Source of the DNA: Haliotis asinina
Lineage: Eukaryota; Mollusca; Gastropoda; Lepetellida; Haliotidae
NCBI RefSeq assembly: GCF_037392515.1
Contig: NC_090290.1
Span: 32,137,753-32,201,752 of the forward strand
Direction: 5' to 3'
DNA length: 64,000 nt
Part shown: positions 1 through 12,343 of the stretch, one piece after another
Layout: every line of letters starts with the position of its first letter
Numbering within the stretch: position 1 is the first letter of the stretch
Notes under the pieces: generated by a model
Databases searched by the model: none
The model's input: the letters and a program-made list of their open reading frames with translations, nothing else
Told to the model about the DNA's origin: nothing
Made by a program: the position numbers and the translations under genes

Positions 1-3000
1 ATTTGCAGTCGTAGCCAACGAGATAGCGTATGCGAGGGAACATGGCTGTAATGGCGTGTGTGTAGGCGTCCACCACGAGATCTATCTTCTGGAACTGCAT
101 GTGTCCCATCATATCTTCAATCCGGGAATTCACTAGGAAAACAAAATCAAATCTTGTACTTTTGTCAGATTAACTGGAATGGCTGAAACATGTTTGTCGG
201 AATCTAAAGGTCACAATGTTTCTCAAATCAATATATGAGAACTTCTAAATGAAAATGGGAAGACAGGCGGACGAAAAAGTATTGGAAAAATAGGAATATC
301 TGTGTTGATACTGATAATATACTCTCCCACAAAGAAACGCATATGTGACATTTATATAGTATATGATACATGAAATTTGGAGTATTTTTCTTGGCTTGTG
401 TACATGGGACGAATGCACATAGCAAAACGCATCTTTGAAAATTTCCATGCACCTGGTTCGCAATATGCACGTGCAGTTCTGAGGACCTCTGCAGCGCAGG
501 TTAGGTACATCCTGTTACTTCAGTTGCCTGGTTTGAGGAGAGTGTCAGCGCAAACCATTCGTAAACGTTTACCAGAAGCTGGACCTCGAGCCAGGGGAGA
601 CTATTTTGGATCTGTGCTGCGACAACTACATCGACGCCGACGGTTCCTATGTTGTAATAGCTGAAGGGACGGTGTAAATCCAACTAGGGTCCATGTAGGC
701 AGCAAAGGTACTGTGAGTCCCCATGGTCCCTATTTCTACGTTTGTATTGTCCTGTGTGGTTTAAGGCGAATGTGGGATAGGCTCATTATATACAAATTCT
801 CAGAACATATGCTTGGAATACTGGATATGACGTATTGGTATGCATGAAAACAGAACTCCATAATATGCTTTTACATTTTACATGTAGACACGATCGGTAC
901 ACTTAAGTAGGCATCCCATGTAAGAACCATTTTGTTCTCAAATGGTTATGGTTTTATCATGATAAACCAAAGCATTGGAAATATCAATCTCTTTTTCTAT
1001 TATTTTAGAAAACCAAGCCGTTCTGTCAGTGCAGGCATTCTACCCTTAATGAAGGCTCAAGGTATGATTGCTACAGCAATTTTAAAAGTCTACTTGAGCC
1101 TGAAAACTTGTCTAAGATTTAAGAATTATTTTCATCAAATTTAGACTAGGTTTAATGATACACGAGGGCAGAAAAATGTCAGGAGAAAAGAAGCGTAGAA
1201 TTTGTCCGCCATATAAATCCGCAGTTGAGAATGAAATCCAGTTTATGCTAGTGTGCCCATCCTACTCCATTCTCAGAACTAATACATTCCACACCCGACT
1301 TTGTCAAAACCACCTGCTCCAGCTTTCATATCCTTAATGCCTGCTCAAAATGATTCTTATGGCCACAACTAATATTGCAGACAACAGGGAATGAACCTCA
1401 AGCCATACACGTTAACAGGCATTTTGGTCTTTGATACCATGAGATTTGACTGCAACCAAGCCAGAGTAAGATAGGTTGTCACACACCCCAGGAAAGACAC
1501 ACTTCTGCATAAATGTAGTGAACATTCTTTTGAAAAATAACGCATTTAGTAGTAGAAATCAATGATTGCACGTCACACTCGCTGATCACATTATGAAGAC
1601 CGTTTTGTGATGAAGATATAATTAAACTAATTATACAACATCTCATACTGCTTCGCGTATGCATACTTTTCTGGACGTATTCCCTCCCGTAGTATTGCTG
1701 TACTTCAGGGTCCGCCTGATTGAAGCTGTCCTGAAGCGATCGCTTTATCGTATCAATGCTCACAATCTCTGTCTTGAAGTACCCTGGTTCCAATAAATGA
1801 ACTGTTACACCCTGTTTTAAAACCTCTCGTCTGAAAGAATAGAAATAGAAAATTTTAAAATTCAGTAGTTCTGAACAATGACACAATATCATCTCATTAT
1901 TGAATCATCAATATCATCGACCTTTTAGACTTCAACACCGCCGAGCTTCTTACGACCGATCTTGCTGTCTCTAAACTTGAGTACTCCCCATTCCCTCTAT
2001 TGTAACATTCCTCAATATCTCCTTTCGCAACTCCAACAGATTCAGAATTCAACCGCCTATGTTGCGGCCGCGCTATCTAGTTGTGACACCATTCCTCCAA
2101 ACTTTTCTCTGACTTCCTGTATCAAGCAGAATTCGATACAAACCTCTTCTTACACACAGCTGCATCAATGAAAACAAGGTTTTCTCTATATCTCAAAAGC
2201 CCTTGTTCATCTTCATGTTCCAAGCCGATTGCTCCGCTCGTCAACCTCCTTACAGCTCACACAGCCTCACGTCAAAGCAGCCACGGAATTAAGAGCGTTC
2301 TATGCTGCAGCACCCTATCTCTGGAACATTCTACCACTCGCCCTAAAAGAAACTGAATCTGCTGACGTTTTCAAAACTGCCCTCAAAACTCGTCTTTTGA
2401 AACTCTCTTTTCGATAGACATTGTCTACAATCCTTCCTCTTTGTAGAGCCATTGAGCAATACCATTCGGGAAAAGGCGCTCTGTAAATCAATTGTTATTT
2501 GTTATTAGTTGACAAAACAAGGAAATACAAACATAGAGATTGGTCCCGTCCACAAAAACCATGTGTAGACCAGACAAACAGGTGACTGGCATGGAGAGTA
2601 TCGATCTATGCACGTGGAGATACAATGATATGCGTAAACGATGTCAGAGATATGGACAACAGTCATGATTCATTTAGTCTCCTATTACGACAAGCATTGC
2701 TGAAAAACCATTGTGACCCTGGTATTCAAAGGTCCAATAATTATAGAACGACCCAGGTTTGTGAAATGGAATCATCACCAGAAAGCTCTAGTTTCTGTGT
2801 TGAGTGTTGAATCTGTTTCTCAACATCAGCTGAAAATGCAAATAATGAAAACCCTGTGAGGACGTCGGCTTTACAAAGATCTTTCTCTGTAGAAGAGAAG
2901 ACTATTCGTGCAACATAACCTCAGTCGTGAGTAAATACAAACCGCAGACAGTCTGTAAATCCCTCAATCCCATATTTAGACACGACATATGTTGCATGAG

Positions 3001-3643
3001 CAGCTGCTGTTTTTCCCACCATGCTTGAAATGTTCACCACGCGACCTTTTTCTCTGCGCACAAGAGGCAAAAATAGCTTTGTGACTTCGATGACTCCGTG
3101 AAGATTGACAGACAGACAACGCTCATAGTCCGCCCTGGTCAGCCACTCTGTCTGACCTACGGCCCCTGATATCCCTGCGTTGTTCACAATTGCCCACAAA
3201 CCTGTCAATAAAAAGAGATAAAAGGTAATGAAAATAACAATCTAAAGACATCGTTGCTTACTGTGAAAGTGCATGTTCCTGTTCTTTCAGTTTAGCCTTT
3301 ACCTAATTATCTTTTATTTTATACCTTTATTTGACGGAAGTTGTTCTTCTACTGTTGCACGCGCCTTCACAATGCTGTCCGGTTTAGTCACATCTAAGGA
3401 CAACGTCTTAAGTCGGGCAGACGACACTTTCCTCAGTTCGTCTGCTCCTCTTTCAGACAGACACGCTGCAAACACGTTGAAGCCGAGGAAGTCCAGTCGT
3501 TTTGCCAGTAGGTTCCCAAAGCCCGTGTCGCAGCCGGTGATAAACACGTAACGCCCCCCATATTTGCCGACAGTTGGGAGTCTCATCAGTTCCTTCAGGA
3601 GAACAAATACCACCACCGCAACTACACCGTACAGCCACACCAT
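1..3643 (-). CDS. SDR9C-type retinol/steroid dehydrogenase-like, tandem copy 1 (C-terminus beyond window)
   Basis: Coding exons on the minus strand are 3325-3643, 2943-3201, 1667-1830 and 1-132 (cut by the window edge). All junctions are GT-AG, with phases 1, 2 and 1. I start at the ATG at 3643 because a good acceptor (ttgctacag) lies 12 bases upstream. The protein has an N-terminal hydrophobic anchor (about residues 2-18), then TGCDTGFG (36-43, NAD(P)-binding glycine motif), NNAG (113-116), and an N139, S166, Y178, K182 set matching the classical SDR catalytic tetrad. The motif LEPGYFKT is typical of RDH/HSD17B6/DHRS9 relatives. Such enzymes oxidise or reduce retinoids and hydroxysteroids at the ER membrane; the substrate here is unknown. 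No break is seen. It is the left-most of four tandem copies in one orientation. Intron 2 holds an L2-like LINE tail and intron 3 a Tc1 scrap. Confidence 0.88.
470..665 (+). pseudogene. Tc1-like transposase fragment in intron 3 of SDR copy 1
   Basis: The plus strand encodes RVSAQTIRKRLPEAG followed by an arginine-rich stretch. This matches the DNA-binding (paired-like helix-turn-helix) region of Tc1-type transposases, where RVSxxTIRNRLxEAGLRARRP is typical. Only about 60 residues remain; no catalytic DDE part follows and no inverted repeats were found. It lies antisense to the host gene and is a dead scrap. Confidence 0.65.
1945..2512 (+). mobile_element. LINE 3' end (L2/CR1-like), 5'-truncated
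   Basis: Plus-strand frames read like the ORF2 C-terminus of an L2/CR1-type non-LTR retrotransposon: YCNIPQYLLSQLQQIQNS, then SLRSSTSLQLTQPHVKAAT-like text (2229-2417) ending APYLWNILPLALKE and FKTALKTRLLKLSF. The following 3'UTR contains AAAGGCGCTCTGTAAATC and a TTGTTATTTGTTATTAG end, typical of L2-like tails. The upstream part is frame-broken. It sits in intron 2 of SDR copy 1, in antisense orientation. Confidence 0.72.
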
Positions 3644-3750
3644 TGTAAATACCTCCTGTAGCAAGAGAAAGATAACATCATATGCTAAACTAAACGTACA
3701 AACGTATCATTAATCAGAACAAATTGGCTACATCTAGGCATGAGACTCAC

Positions 3751-3801
3751 CTCAGCAATGAACTGTGAGTGATTTCCTTGTCACTGGAAACTATATTTAT
3801 A
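3751..3801 (-). promoter_or_regulatory. Probable TATA box and short 5'UTR exon of SDR copy 1
   Basis: On the minus strand TATAAATA lies at 3794-3801. About 45 bases downstream a strong donor, CTGAG/gtgagt, ends a putative noncoding exon at 3751. The next acceptor is ttgctacag before the coding exon, giving an intron of about 95 bp. The donor and this intron recur almost unchanged in copy 3 (40426-40530). The transcription start is inferred to lie near 3765-3770. Confidence 0.55.
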
Positions 3802-3804
3802 CCT

Positions 3805-4540
3805 TTACGTTATTTCGTAAATCTAGGAACCTCAACTGTACATATTTACCTAAAGGGGGTGACTATCACACAAAAAGCAGTCAAATGCCAAATTAGCATC
3901 ACAATTTGTGTTTTTGCACTAAAATGCACTCATTCATAAGTACACATGTACGCTGCACATAACTGCAGATATGAATGTATTCTGTATCAGTACAAGGCAA
4001 AGTCCAATAACACTCAAGAGCTGGTTTTAAGATCGAGTGGGCAGTTTTTTCTCTGTCGATGTACATCAGTGAGTGAATTTAGAAACAGACACATAAAAGG
4101 TCATGCCATTTTTATACCAATTTATCTTCACGTGAGCATGGACTCATAATTGAACCATGTACTGCACGTAACCAATTCATAACAGAACACACTGCATCAG
4201 GGGTGACAAGTCCCTACCCCCACCCCAACAATGATTTCACACCACTACATTTCCTTGTCGTTGAGTAGTAAAGACATACCTACCGAATATTTAGTAATAC
4301 GTGGCCTTGCATGTACGTCGTCAGAGATACTGCTGGGTCAATCTCGGTATTTGCTTCAACTGGATCGGCACAGTGTACTTCGTCCCGACCTCGACGTTAT
4401 CAGGCTACTGTTTCACGTGCACAATCTACACTACGTATCTATGTGAGTGTGCGTCCGCACAAATTACATTGATGATGATTTTAAGGGGGGCCATCCATTG
4501 TGTTTTGCACATGCTTATCCATTATCTATAATCCTCAGGT
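3805..4540. other. Spacer between SDR copy 1 promoter and LINE fragment
   Basis: This is AT-rich sequence without recognisable genes. Short open stretches around 4231-4531 show no family signature and look like chance. No repeats were recognised by eye. Confidence 0.4.
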
Positions 4541-5565
4541 TCATTTATTTCTTTTCTGTGATCTTAATTTAAGATTATAAACTTTAAGAAAAATCTTAAG
4601 ACGTGGATCTTTTATCACAATCCATTAAGAATTTCACAAAACACAGCTTTAAAATTTTTACTTGAAATTTGATGAAAATAACACTGTTCCTAGTTTACGT
4701 TCCATTTAAGAAATATCACAACGAGATTTCATACATTCATAGAGAGCTTTAGGGAAAATGTTATGGTGGTGTTAGGCGATACCAAGCTGGACAGCATTAT
4801 TGACTGTATCATGAGATTGTCATATACTGGGCATACTAATATTGTCTAATATGGTTTAAATGTAATTATCCATTTATGGTTGTGATTGTGTTTTATTGGG
4901 TTTGTTAATGATCTTTGATATAGTGCTGTTAAGGCAGAATTACATTTTCCTGATACTATTATGGAGCAGAAACACAGTCTGACTTTGTCAACAGAAGGCT
5001 CTCCCAGTTTCGGGGTACAACATGTATGTTGGGATATTGCGTCTCAGGTTTAAACTATATCTAGTAAGATCAGTTTGGATAATTGGGATGCTTTTACATT
5101 TTCAAATCCCCATATTTCGCCCCAGTAGCACAAGATGGGGCAGATATTACAATCAAATAAACAGAGTTTACATTCTATGGATATGTCAATGTTTCTTAAT
5201 CGCTTGTACAACAAATGCATTACTGTTTTGGCCTTGGTAATATTTGATTTTCTGGTATTTGCATGGGAACGATTGTTACTAAAAACAACGCCAAGGTGTC
5301 TGTATTCGTTTACAAGCTCGATGCTATCTTGTCCAGTAATAAATTTTAATTTCCTGTCGGATTCTCCTTACCGAATATTATAATTTTGGTATTTTGTGTA
5401 GTTGTGGATAATTTGTTTTCTAAACAATAGTTGTGAAAAAAACAGTCCAACGAATTTTATTCCTTTGGATCATCTGATAATATGACAGTACCGTCAGCAT
5501 ATAGTGAAACAAGAAGTCGAACAAACATGTACCTACTATCATCATCAATTGTAACTGCTACGCCG
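4540..5565 (-). mobile_element. LINE fragment: reverse-transcriptase thumb to C-terminus
   Basis: Minus-strand frames read as a non-LTR reverse transcriptase. SLYADGTVILSDDPKE corresponds to the YADD catalytic box (second D replaced by G here). It is followed by a KTKIIIFG-like strand, an EYRHLGVVFSNN-like box, and RLRNIDISIECKLCLFDC with CPILCYWGEIWGFEN. A weaker 3' stretch reads PETGRAF. Frames are broken several times. It lies between SDR copies 1 and 2, in the same orientation as the genes. The clade is uncertain (CR1/L2-like order). Confidence 0.7.
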
Positions 5566-5754
5566 CCAACGTTATTTCTAGGAAGCAAATTTTAAATCAG
5601 TTAAGTACAGTGCAAATGATATGGGGATAAAAATACTGAAAGTGTTGGTCATTGTGACCTACACGGGATTTAATATCTTAGTACATCAATTTTATTACAT
5701 TGAATATATTACCGTTGGCATTGTATCTTCTTTGAGAGGCATTTTAGAAGTTGA

Positions 5755-5900
5755 ATAGATGAAGGAAAACCAAGTTCTACGAATAGTCAACTTCTTTATT
5801 GCTTTGGGTGCAATGTTTCGGTGCAGGTACTAACACCGTTATCAAGCAAGTGATAATCACTCATCAACAGTCCTCTTATCATTCCCCATGCCTACATTAT
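5755..5900. repeat. Dispersed repeat related to 59085-59170
   Basis: A segment with CAACTTCTTTATTGCTTTGG, then GTTTCGGTGCAGGTACTAAC and ACCGTTATCAAGCAAGTG, resembles 59098-59160 (ACAACTTCTTTAGTTTTTGA, then ATTTCGATAAGG and TATCAAGTATGAATG). The two are diverged members of one dispersed family. Ends are not defined. Confidence 0.45.
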
Positions 5901-6135
5901 TCTCTAAGTCGGCAAGGATTGATGGGTAACAACTTTGTCATGACTGAATCAACTGGTGTTGACAGCTTTCTGAAGTGAAACTGCATCTTTTTAAAGCTTT
6001 TTGCCTTCTCAGTGCTTTGATGAAGCTACCTGAACAGTCTCATCAGCAGCACTTTCACTGCGCGCAACAGTCTTTGTTGGTGAACTAAGAGCACGCTGAA
6101 GTCTGAATCAATAGTACATTGAGTTTCATAGATCT

Positions 6136-6396
6136 GGCCCCGATTTCTCGAAACAAACTTAATTCTCGACTTTTTACTCAAATTCGAGTAAACACAGGAA
6201 AATTAATTTCCCAGGATGAACTGAAATCGATATTGAACTCAAACACAGTAGACAGTTTGAGTTTGGTGGATAGATTAATTACGTATGTATGGGTTGTCTT
6301 CAAATTACAGTTGAGTTAAAATTCAGCTGTTTCATTTTGTCAAACTCAGTTTGAAATTTGAGTAAAAACTTAAGACTGTTTCGAGAAATCGGGGCC
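6136..6396. mobile_element. Palindromic MITE (261 bp)
   Basis: The segment begins GGCCCCGATTTCTCGAAACA (6136-6155) and ends with its exact reverse complement (6377-6396). Inverted similarity continues inward for about 50 bp, including TTTTTACTCAAATT on both arms, so the element is a fold-back MITE. It has no coding capacity. A clean target-site duplication was not visible, so its superfamily is open. Confidence 0.8.
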
Positions 6397-7183
6397 TGGT
6401 TCTTATTTCATAAGGCAGTAAAAGGTAGGGATAATATGGACGGATAATATTTGGCTTTTTTAGGACTGTATGCGGATTACGAAAATGATGATTCCATTCA
6501 TAACGTGGTATAAATTTCATGTAAATAAGTCAATTTTGTGCAAGCGTACTACTTCAATGTGTTCGTGAGCATGGTCGGGATGACATGCGATTTGTACAGG
6601 GAATGTTGTTCTGCTATTGTTCGGTCATATGTTGCGTTAGTTGTGCCAGTAATGGTTGTGTATTACTGGCATGTCTGGAACTAGAACATTGTGGCACGAT
6701 CTCTCAACGTTTAGAAATCAGCACAAGAGCAATGGCAGCGTTGTATGTCAAACAAGATTGACAAGTTGTGACCGAGACAGTTGTATAAGAATGATGTTGG
6801 AGTGTCACTCCATGGATATTGGGTTCGCATAGCTTCGTCACCTCATCCAATGACCATACGTGGACAGACACAATAGTTTCGCTTTTGCGGCATAACCACA
6901 TAAACGTTAAATAAGCAAGTTTATATTCACAGTTCTGGTTAGTACTGACATTTTTATACCGCATATAACATCTCCTTTTCAAGCGTCCACACACTAATTC
7001 TCTTATTTAATTTCTTATGCTTTTCAACTTAAACGCACAATAACGAATTCTCATAAATGGATGTGCATGAACAGAAGCTGAGTTCAAATGTGTCATTAAG
7101 TAAGTCATGCCGTACTGGTCATGTGACGTCAACATTTTACTCAGTGTATTCTGTATATAATGGTAACTGTCTTCTGGTACGTT

Positions 7184-9244
7184 CTACAACGCACCCTCTG
7201 GCGACGGAAACTTTGCGGTGAGAACACGATCAGAGATCCACTCAGGCAGATTCCACAGGGGTCTGAAAAAGTACTTGCAGTCGTTTCCCACCAGGTAGCG
7301 AGTGCGGGGGAACCTGGCGGTGATGGCGTGTGTGTAGGCGTCCACAACCAGGTGCGTTTTAGGAGACGCCACTTTCTCCAGCATCTCGATAATTATGGTT
7401 TTAACTGGATATGAAAGAAACAGTTGGAAACCTTTATGATACTTTAATTGCAAACGAATTGGGACTGCAATAAACTGAACTGGATGGGACTCCATACTGA
7501 ACTTCATAACAACCGTCAGAATGTTTTCTCTATGGACTGTAACTTTAAATAGGACAGGAACTGTGTCAAGGATGATGAACAACATGGAAGGCACCAAGTC
7601 AGTCGAGGGAAATACTGAACATGTTCTAACCGTGGATCATGAAACGCTTGGCGTGACTGCAGTGTACTCTCACATTGAATTAGAGGTTGACTGCTTCAAA
7701 AAACATCTTTACTTCTGATACAAAGGACTTTATTTAATCTCGAAATGCTGTTGTTATAGTCTTACCTTTCGAGACGAATTCGTTTCCATAGTAACGCTGC
7801 ACTTCTGGGTCTGCTTGATTGAAACATGACTGGAAGGACTTGGTGATGGCGTTCACCTCCACAATATCTGTTCTGAAGTAGCCAGGCTCCAGTAAATGGG
7901 CAGTAACGCCCTGTTTTAAAACCTCACGTCTGAAATAAAGAAAACAAAACATGACTTTGGTGTGAATCCGAATTGACAAAAACTGTCAGAACTACTGCAT
8001 GAAAAAGATTTGAGTGATTTAATCTATTGTGGCCACAATCCCCCTTACCCCGTTATTCCTTTCATAATCCGACAATAAAATCACCCAGACATACGTTAAT
8101 CCGAGAGCAAGTTAATCTGGACGACGCCTCCGAGACTTAATAAGACTTAACTTTCTCCGTGCTCCTGATGTTTCAAAACATCGCGATGCACGACAGAGAA
8201 TGAATGACGAAACGACGGACGAAGGACAGCTGACAACAATTATCAGGCTCTATCACCAGGAATACATGGAACTGAATTAAACATCCCCTAATATATTTCA
8301 TCATACAGGTGGTATGTCATATGCCATACTTTAGTTGCACATTTCAAATAACGAAACACAAGGTTTCAGTTTCAAGGTTTTTTTTCCAAAATGCAGCACA
8401 CATGCGTGTGTCCAAGGTTACAAAGCCTGTGAATAAATAACATGGATGAAATAACATACGGAGGCGGAGACTTTCATCGGGGAGGAGAGGGCCGATAGTA
8501 CGAATGCATGCAGCTGGCCATAGGGCGTTACGTAAGGCATCAGCCTTTAGCTTCCTCGACGATTCGTTTGAAGTTGGGTGCCCAACACATGTTTGTCAAT
8601 GATGACTGTGCATAGCCATCAAAACAAAGCATCGTGAAAATTCATGTATATGATGTTTTGATCATATTCATGAAAAAAACCCAACCCTATGAGGTTAAAA
8701 TGCCAAGCTATTCCCACCGTCGGTCAGCGATGGACAAGAAGAGTTAGTGTTTCAAGACCTGGTGACAAAACGAACAATATATAATTTATCTTACCTCACA
8801 CATAAATGTCGTTTTCTGATTGGTTATGCGCTCTTCTATTATTTTCAATGTACCCCGCTGCCAATGGCACCTCGTTCACAGAAGTTACCGGTGTTTTGCG
8901 AATGCAAATCGATGGTAGGGAGGTAACTCTAACTCTGTTGTTCTTGTGTCTAGCGATGGCCACGTAAAGATTTGTCTTGCATTGCAAGAAATAAATTTTG
9001 AGAAAACGTTCAAATATCACTGTGAATATTAAGAAGGGGAATTAAGAAGGGGAAGACAATACCTACGAGAAAAACAAGATGCAAGATTCGAATCGTTTGA
9101 TTCACACAGGTTGACTGAAGTGTATGATCCGATAGCCATGCTTCAAACAGTTCAAAATTAACATTGAGTTGTTCGGCAACATAAATACGTTGTTCACTGT
9201 TCCGTCGAAGCCCAAGGGTTGATGTACCCTCCGTGTTTGTGTAT

Positions 9245-9287
<43 letters not shown>

Positions 9288-11194
9288 TTTTCATTATTCC
9301 ACTTTTTTTTTTTTAAAGGGTCACTTCATTTGGAAGGAAACCCCAACAGATTTTTTCTTTAGTAAACTGTATATTAATTTCCGCCTTGCTGTTTATCCAA
9401 TTTTGGACTTCAATCCAGACTGACTTCACGGTATCACAGTTTCATAGAACAAGAGAGATATCTGCTATGACCCTTTTACAATGCGTACAGACAGGAGAGT
9501 TTAAGTACTAATCTTAACAAATATTTTCCAAATGGAAGAATTCGATTAATCATTCTGTGTTGAAACCAACTTAACTGAAATTATCAGGTGATCGAAATGG
9601 AATTTCATTATTATTCCTCCTTTCCATATCTGTAAGTTGTTTTACTATATCTTTCCCCCATTGTTAACTGGCTGAAGTCTTTTTAAACGTCGGGCTCAGG
9701 GAACATAAATACACATCGAGGGTACATCTACCCATTCATCCCTCGTGCCCAGTGAACAGCTTATAATAAATCGGACTGTTGATTTTAGGGCTTCGGATAT
9801 GTGAACGTTATTTATCTGTCAATCAAAGCAGATATATCTTAATTCTCTACTCTTGATTGTGTGAGTATTTCTGAGTTTGGCAAAACCGTAATATTCCGAT
9901 ACCCTACAAGACTACCATACAAGACTAGAGCATGTAAGTGTTTACATGTAGAAAAGAAATATACATGTCCACGAACACAATACTAAAATTATCATATTAT
10001 TTCAACTTTCACCCGTGAAGGTCCCGGGGTAGAATAGGCCTTCAGCAACCCATGCTTGCCATAAAAGGCGACTCAGCTTGTCGTAAGAGGCGACTAACGG
10101 GATCGGGTGGTCAGGCTCGCTGACTTGGTTGACGCATGTCATCGGTTCCCAATTGCGCAGATCGATGCTCATGTTGTTGATCACTGGATTGTCTGGTCCA
10201 GACTCGATTATTTACAGACCGCCGCCATATAGCTGTAATATTGCTGAGTGCGGCGTAAAACTCAACTCACTCACTCACTCATTTCAACTTTCACATTTCT
10301 AACTTCACCAGCCAGTTACGTGTAAGTATACCAACCTGAGACAATCTGTGAAACCTTCAACACCATATTTGGACACAACATAGGGAGCGGAAGCGGCAGC
10401 TATTCTTCCCATCATGCTTGATATATTGACCACACGACCATGACATCTGCGCACGAGGGGTAGGAAGGTTTTCGTCACATCAATAACACCGTATAGATTG
10501 ACGGATAGACAACGTTCATAATCCGCTCTAGTAAGCCACTCTATCTGACCCACAGCACCTGATATTCCTGCGTTGTTGACGATTGCCCACAAACCTGTGC
10601 CAAAACGACAGTGTGTTTTAGGTCTGCGCCTGTGATGAAAAGGGACACCAGACAATGGCCAAAGTTTTGATTTTCCAAATGCAGATAAAATGTGAAGCCG
10701 ATGATATAGGTATACATTTGCACAAGCACATAACCAGTTACATAATGAAAACACACCTACATACATACGCACGCACATACACAGGACCGATGTCCTGTTT
10801 GTGGAAAATGTATGTGTGTCGCCACCTGGCAAAACTCAATAATAGGTTGTTACAATTCTGTATTTCGAACTTTACCTTTATTTGACGGAAGTTGTTTTTC
10901 TACTGTTGCACGCGCCTTCACAATACTGTCCGGTTTAGTCACATCCAAGGACAACGTCTTAAGTCGGGCAGACGACACTTTTCTCAGTTCGTCTGCCCCT
11001 CTTTCGGAGAAACACGCTGCAAACACGTTGAAGCCGAGGGAGTCAAGTCGTTTGGCCAGTAGGTTCCCAAAGCCGGTGTCGCAGCCGGTGATGAACACGC
11101 AACGTTCCCCATATTTGCCCACAGTTGGAAGTCTAATCAGCTCTTTCAGGAGAATGAAAAGCACGACCACAGCTACAACGTACATCCACACCAT
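7184..11194 (-). CDS. SDR9C-type retinol/steroid dehydrogenase-like, tandem copy 2 (complete)
   Basis: Coding exons 10876-11194, 10336-10594, 7766-7929 and 7184-7404 (319, 259, 164, 221 bp) give 963 bases, a 320-residue protein plus stop; classical SDR9C enzymes are about 315-320 residues. The ATG at 11194 follows an acceptor (acaacag/GTATTCAAG). It has an N-terminal membrane anchor, TGCDTGFG, NNAG, SVNLYG, ISSMMG, YVVSK, LEPGYFRTD, and the family-typical C-terminal VVDAYTHAITARFPRTRYLVG. It should bind NAD(P)(H) and act at an ER membrane on a retinoid- or steroid-like alcohol; the substrate is not deducible. Intron 2 carries a LINE scrap and a SINE ending 55 bp from exon 2. Introns and flanks match copy 3, so these two are the most recent duplicates. 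Confidence 0.93.
8796..9205. repeat. Repeat shared with 50890-51215
   Basis: Segments such as TTTTCAATGTACCCCGCT, ACCGGTGTTTTGCGAATG with AATCGATGGTAGGGAGG, and TGCTTCAAACAGTTCAAAAT recur in the same order at 50908-51215 with substitutions. Here it sits in intron 2 of SDR copy 2; there it is upstream of copy 3. It is either a dispersed repeat or a displaced piece of the duplicated block. No coding. Confidence 0.55.
9208..9780 (-). mobile_element. LINE zinc-knuckle fragment flanked by an inverted repeat pair
   Basis: Between about 9310 and 9660 the minus strand reads FQHRMINRILPFGKYLLRL, then PVCTHCKR, then VKSVWIEVQNWINSKAEIN. This is the zf-RVT C-terminal layout of L1/Tx1-like LINEs, with one frame break and one stop. 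Both sides carry inverted copies of a repeat: GGTTGATGTACCCTCCGTGT (9219 on) and GAGGGTACATCTACCC (9719 on). The second unit recurs at 36805-36880. An (ATTT)n run at 9239-9290 follows the left unit. Confidence 0.62.
9239..9290. repeat. (ATTT)n microsatellite
   Basis: About 12 uninterrupted copies of TTTA in intron 2 of SDR copy 2. Confidence 0.95.
10013..10280 (+). mobile_element. Abalone-type (ACTC)n-tailed SINE, full-length, 14-bp target duplication
   Basis: The element runs from CCGTGAAGGTCCCGGGG to the (ACTC)n tail. It is flanked by perfect copies of ATTTCAACTTTCAC (9999-10012 and 10281-10294), a target-site duplication typical of LINE-driven insertion. No tRNA-like B box stands out. It lies in intron 2 of SDR copy 2, 55 bp from exon 2. 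It is the best reference copy in the window for the others at 15166, 21241, 32345, 54063 and 56752. Confidence 0.9.
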
Positions 11195-12343
11195 CTTGAA
11201 TACCTGTTGTATTGTGTGAACAAAAACATAATGGAAGACCATATGATACCCGAGGAAGTTCCAGGAACCTTTGACATCGTGCTGTTATTGTTTGGTTAGT
11301 GCACAACATCCAATTCGATTTTTATTGCTTTCAAGCATTTCTCAATAGCACGATCTGTCTGGTCCTTGACAGAAATTATTTTATTCAGTTTCATTATAAT
11401 AATAAATTCAGTACTGCATTGTCTCAATTCAAGGTTCACTTCAGTCTGCACACTCTTAAACACAGTGATCATCTTAAAATGTCACATGTTGACATTCCAT
11501 CTGGAATTCTAAATGGCATCTAATTATAATGTTTGCAAAGGCTTACACAGCTTTGATACACTATATTTACTGATGATTATCAGGTACATAAGCGTGAAGG
11601 GTTTAGTGAGGGACATCATTGACCTAGTGGGAAACATTTAAACATACAGAGGGCGACTAAGAGCTAAACCAAACTACATTAAAACATTGCGAAAGCACTA
11701 TCTAATTGTTGTCCAAACATATCTCAAGGGTTTTTTTCTATTCCCTAATTCTAGGTACATCACCAGTGTGATGAACACAGGACCCACACACTCATCCGTA
11801 TCGCTGTTACTGTCATGTTCACTTATATCCACAAGCAGAGTGTTGGTGAATCCAGATGGTTCATACACATAGAATTATTGTCACTGTGTTTAGTAACACA
11901 TTCCCGATTAAAATTTGCAGGACGTAACACCAAGATGTTGCTTGGACTGTAATTTATCATAACACCTGGTCAAGGTGGAAGTATTGTTTGATCACAAACC
12001 TACCGATGTAATGAACGGTTGCTGCTCTCAAATCAAAGTTCTCGCCATAATTTAAGTGTTAAACGTTTACCTTACGTGAAAATACCAGTGTAAATACTTT
12101 TAAGTGCTTAAATACTTCAATACATACAAATTGTTGTCGACACATTAACAATCACTTGCTTGAGATTTACCAACATATCCTCCATCTACACACATAATCA
12201 TAGTCGATAGGAGCTAAAATCCAACAATGATTTCTCCCCTGCACTGATAGGCGAGCACAGACATGTTGTTTTCACAGTAGTGTTTTAATGACATTCTCAC
12301 ACACAAACGTACGTACAAGAACTTGCAGCTGGCAAGTACTTAC

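Noticed and set aside
3273-3551. Plus-strand open frames over exon 1 of the SDR copies (also 10812-11219, 40097-40321, 55584-55829)
   Set aside because: Shadows of the exon 1 coding strand, repeated in each paralogue for that reason only.
4231-4531. Open frames that might be an exon
   Set aside because: No domain, no conserved splice context, and overlapping frames on the same strand are equally open.
7141-7414. Open frames on the plus strand over exon 4 of SDR copy 2 (and the like over 31918-32232, 53580-53855)
   Set aside because: Antisense shadows of a conserved coding exon; the minus strand carries the SDR motifs.
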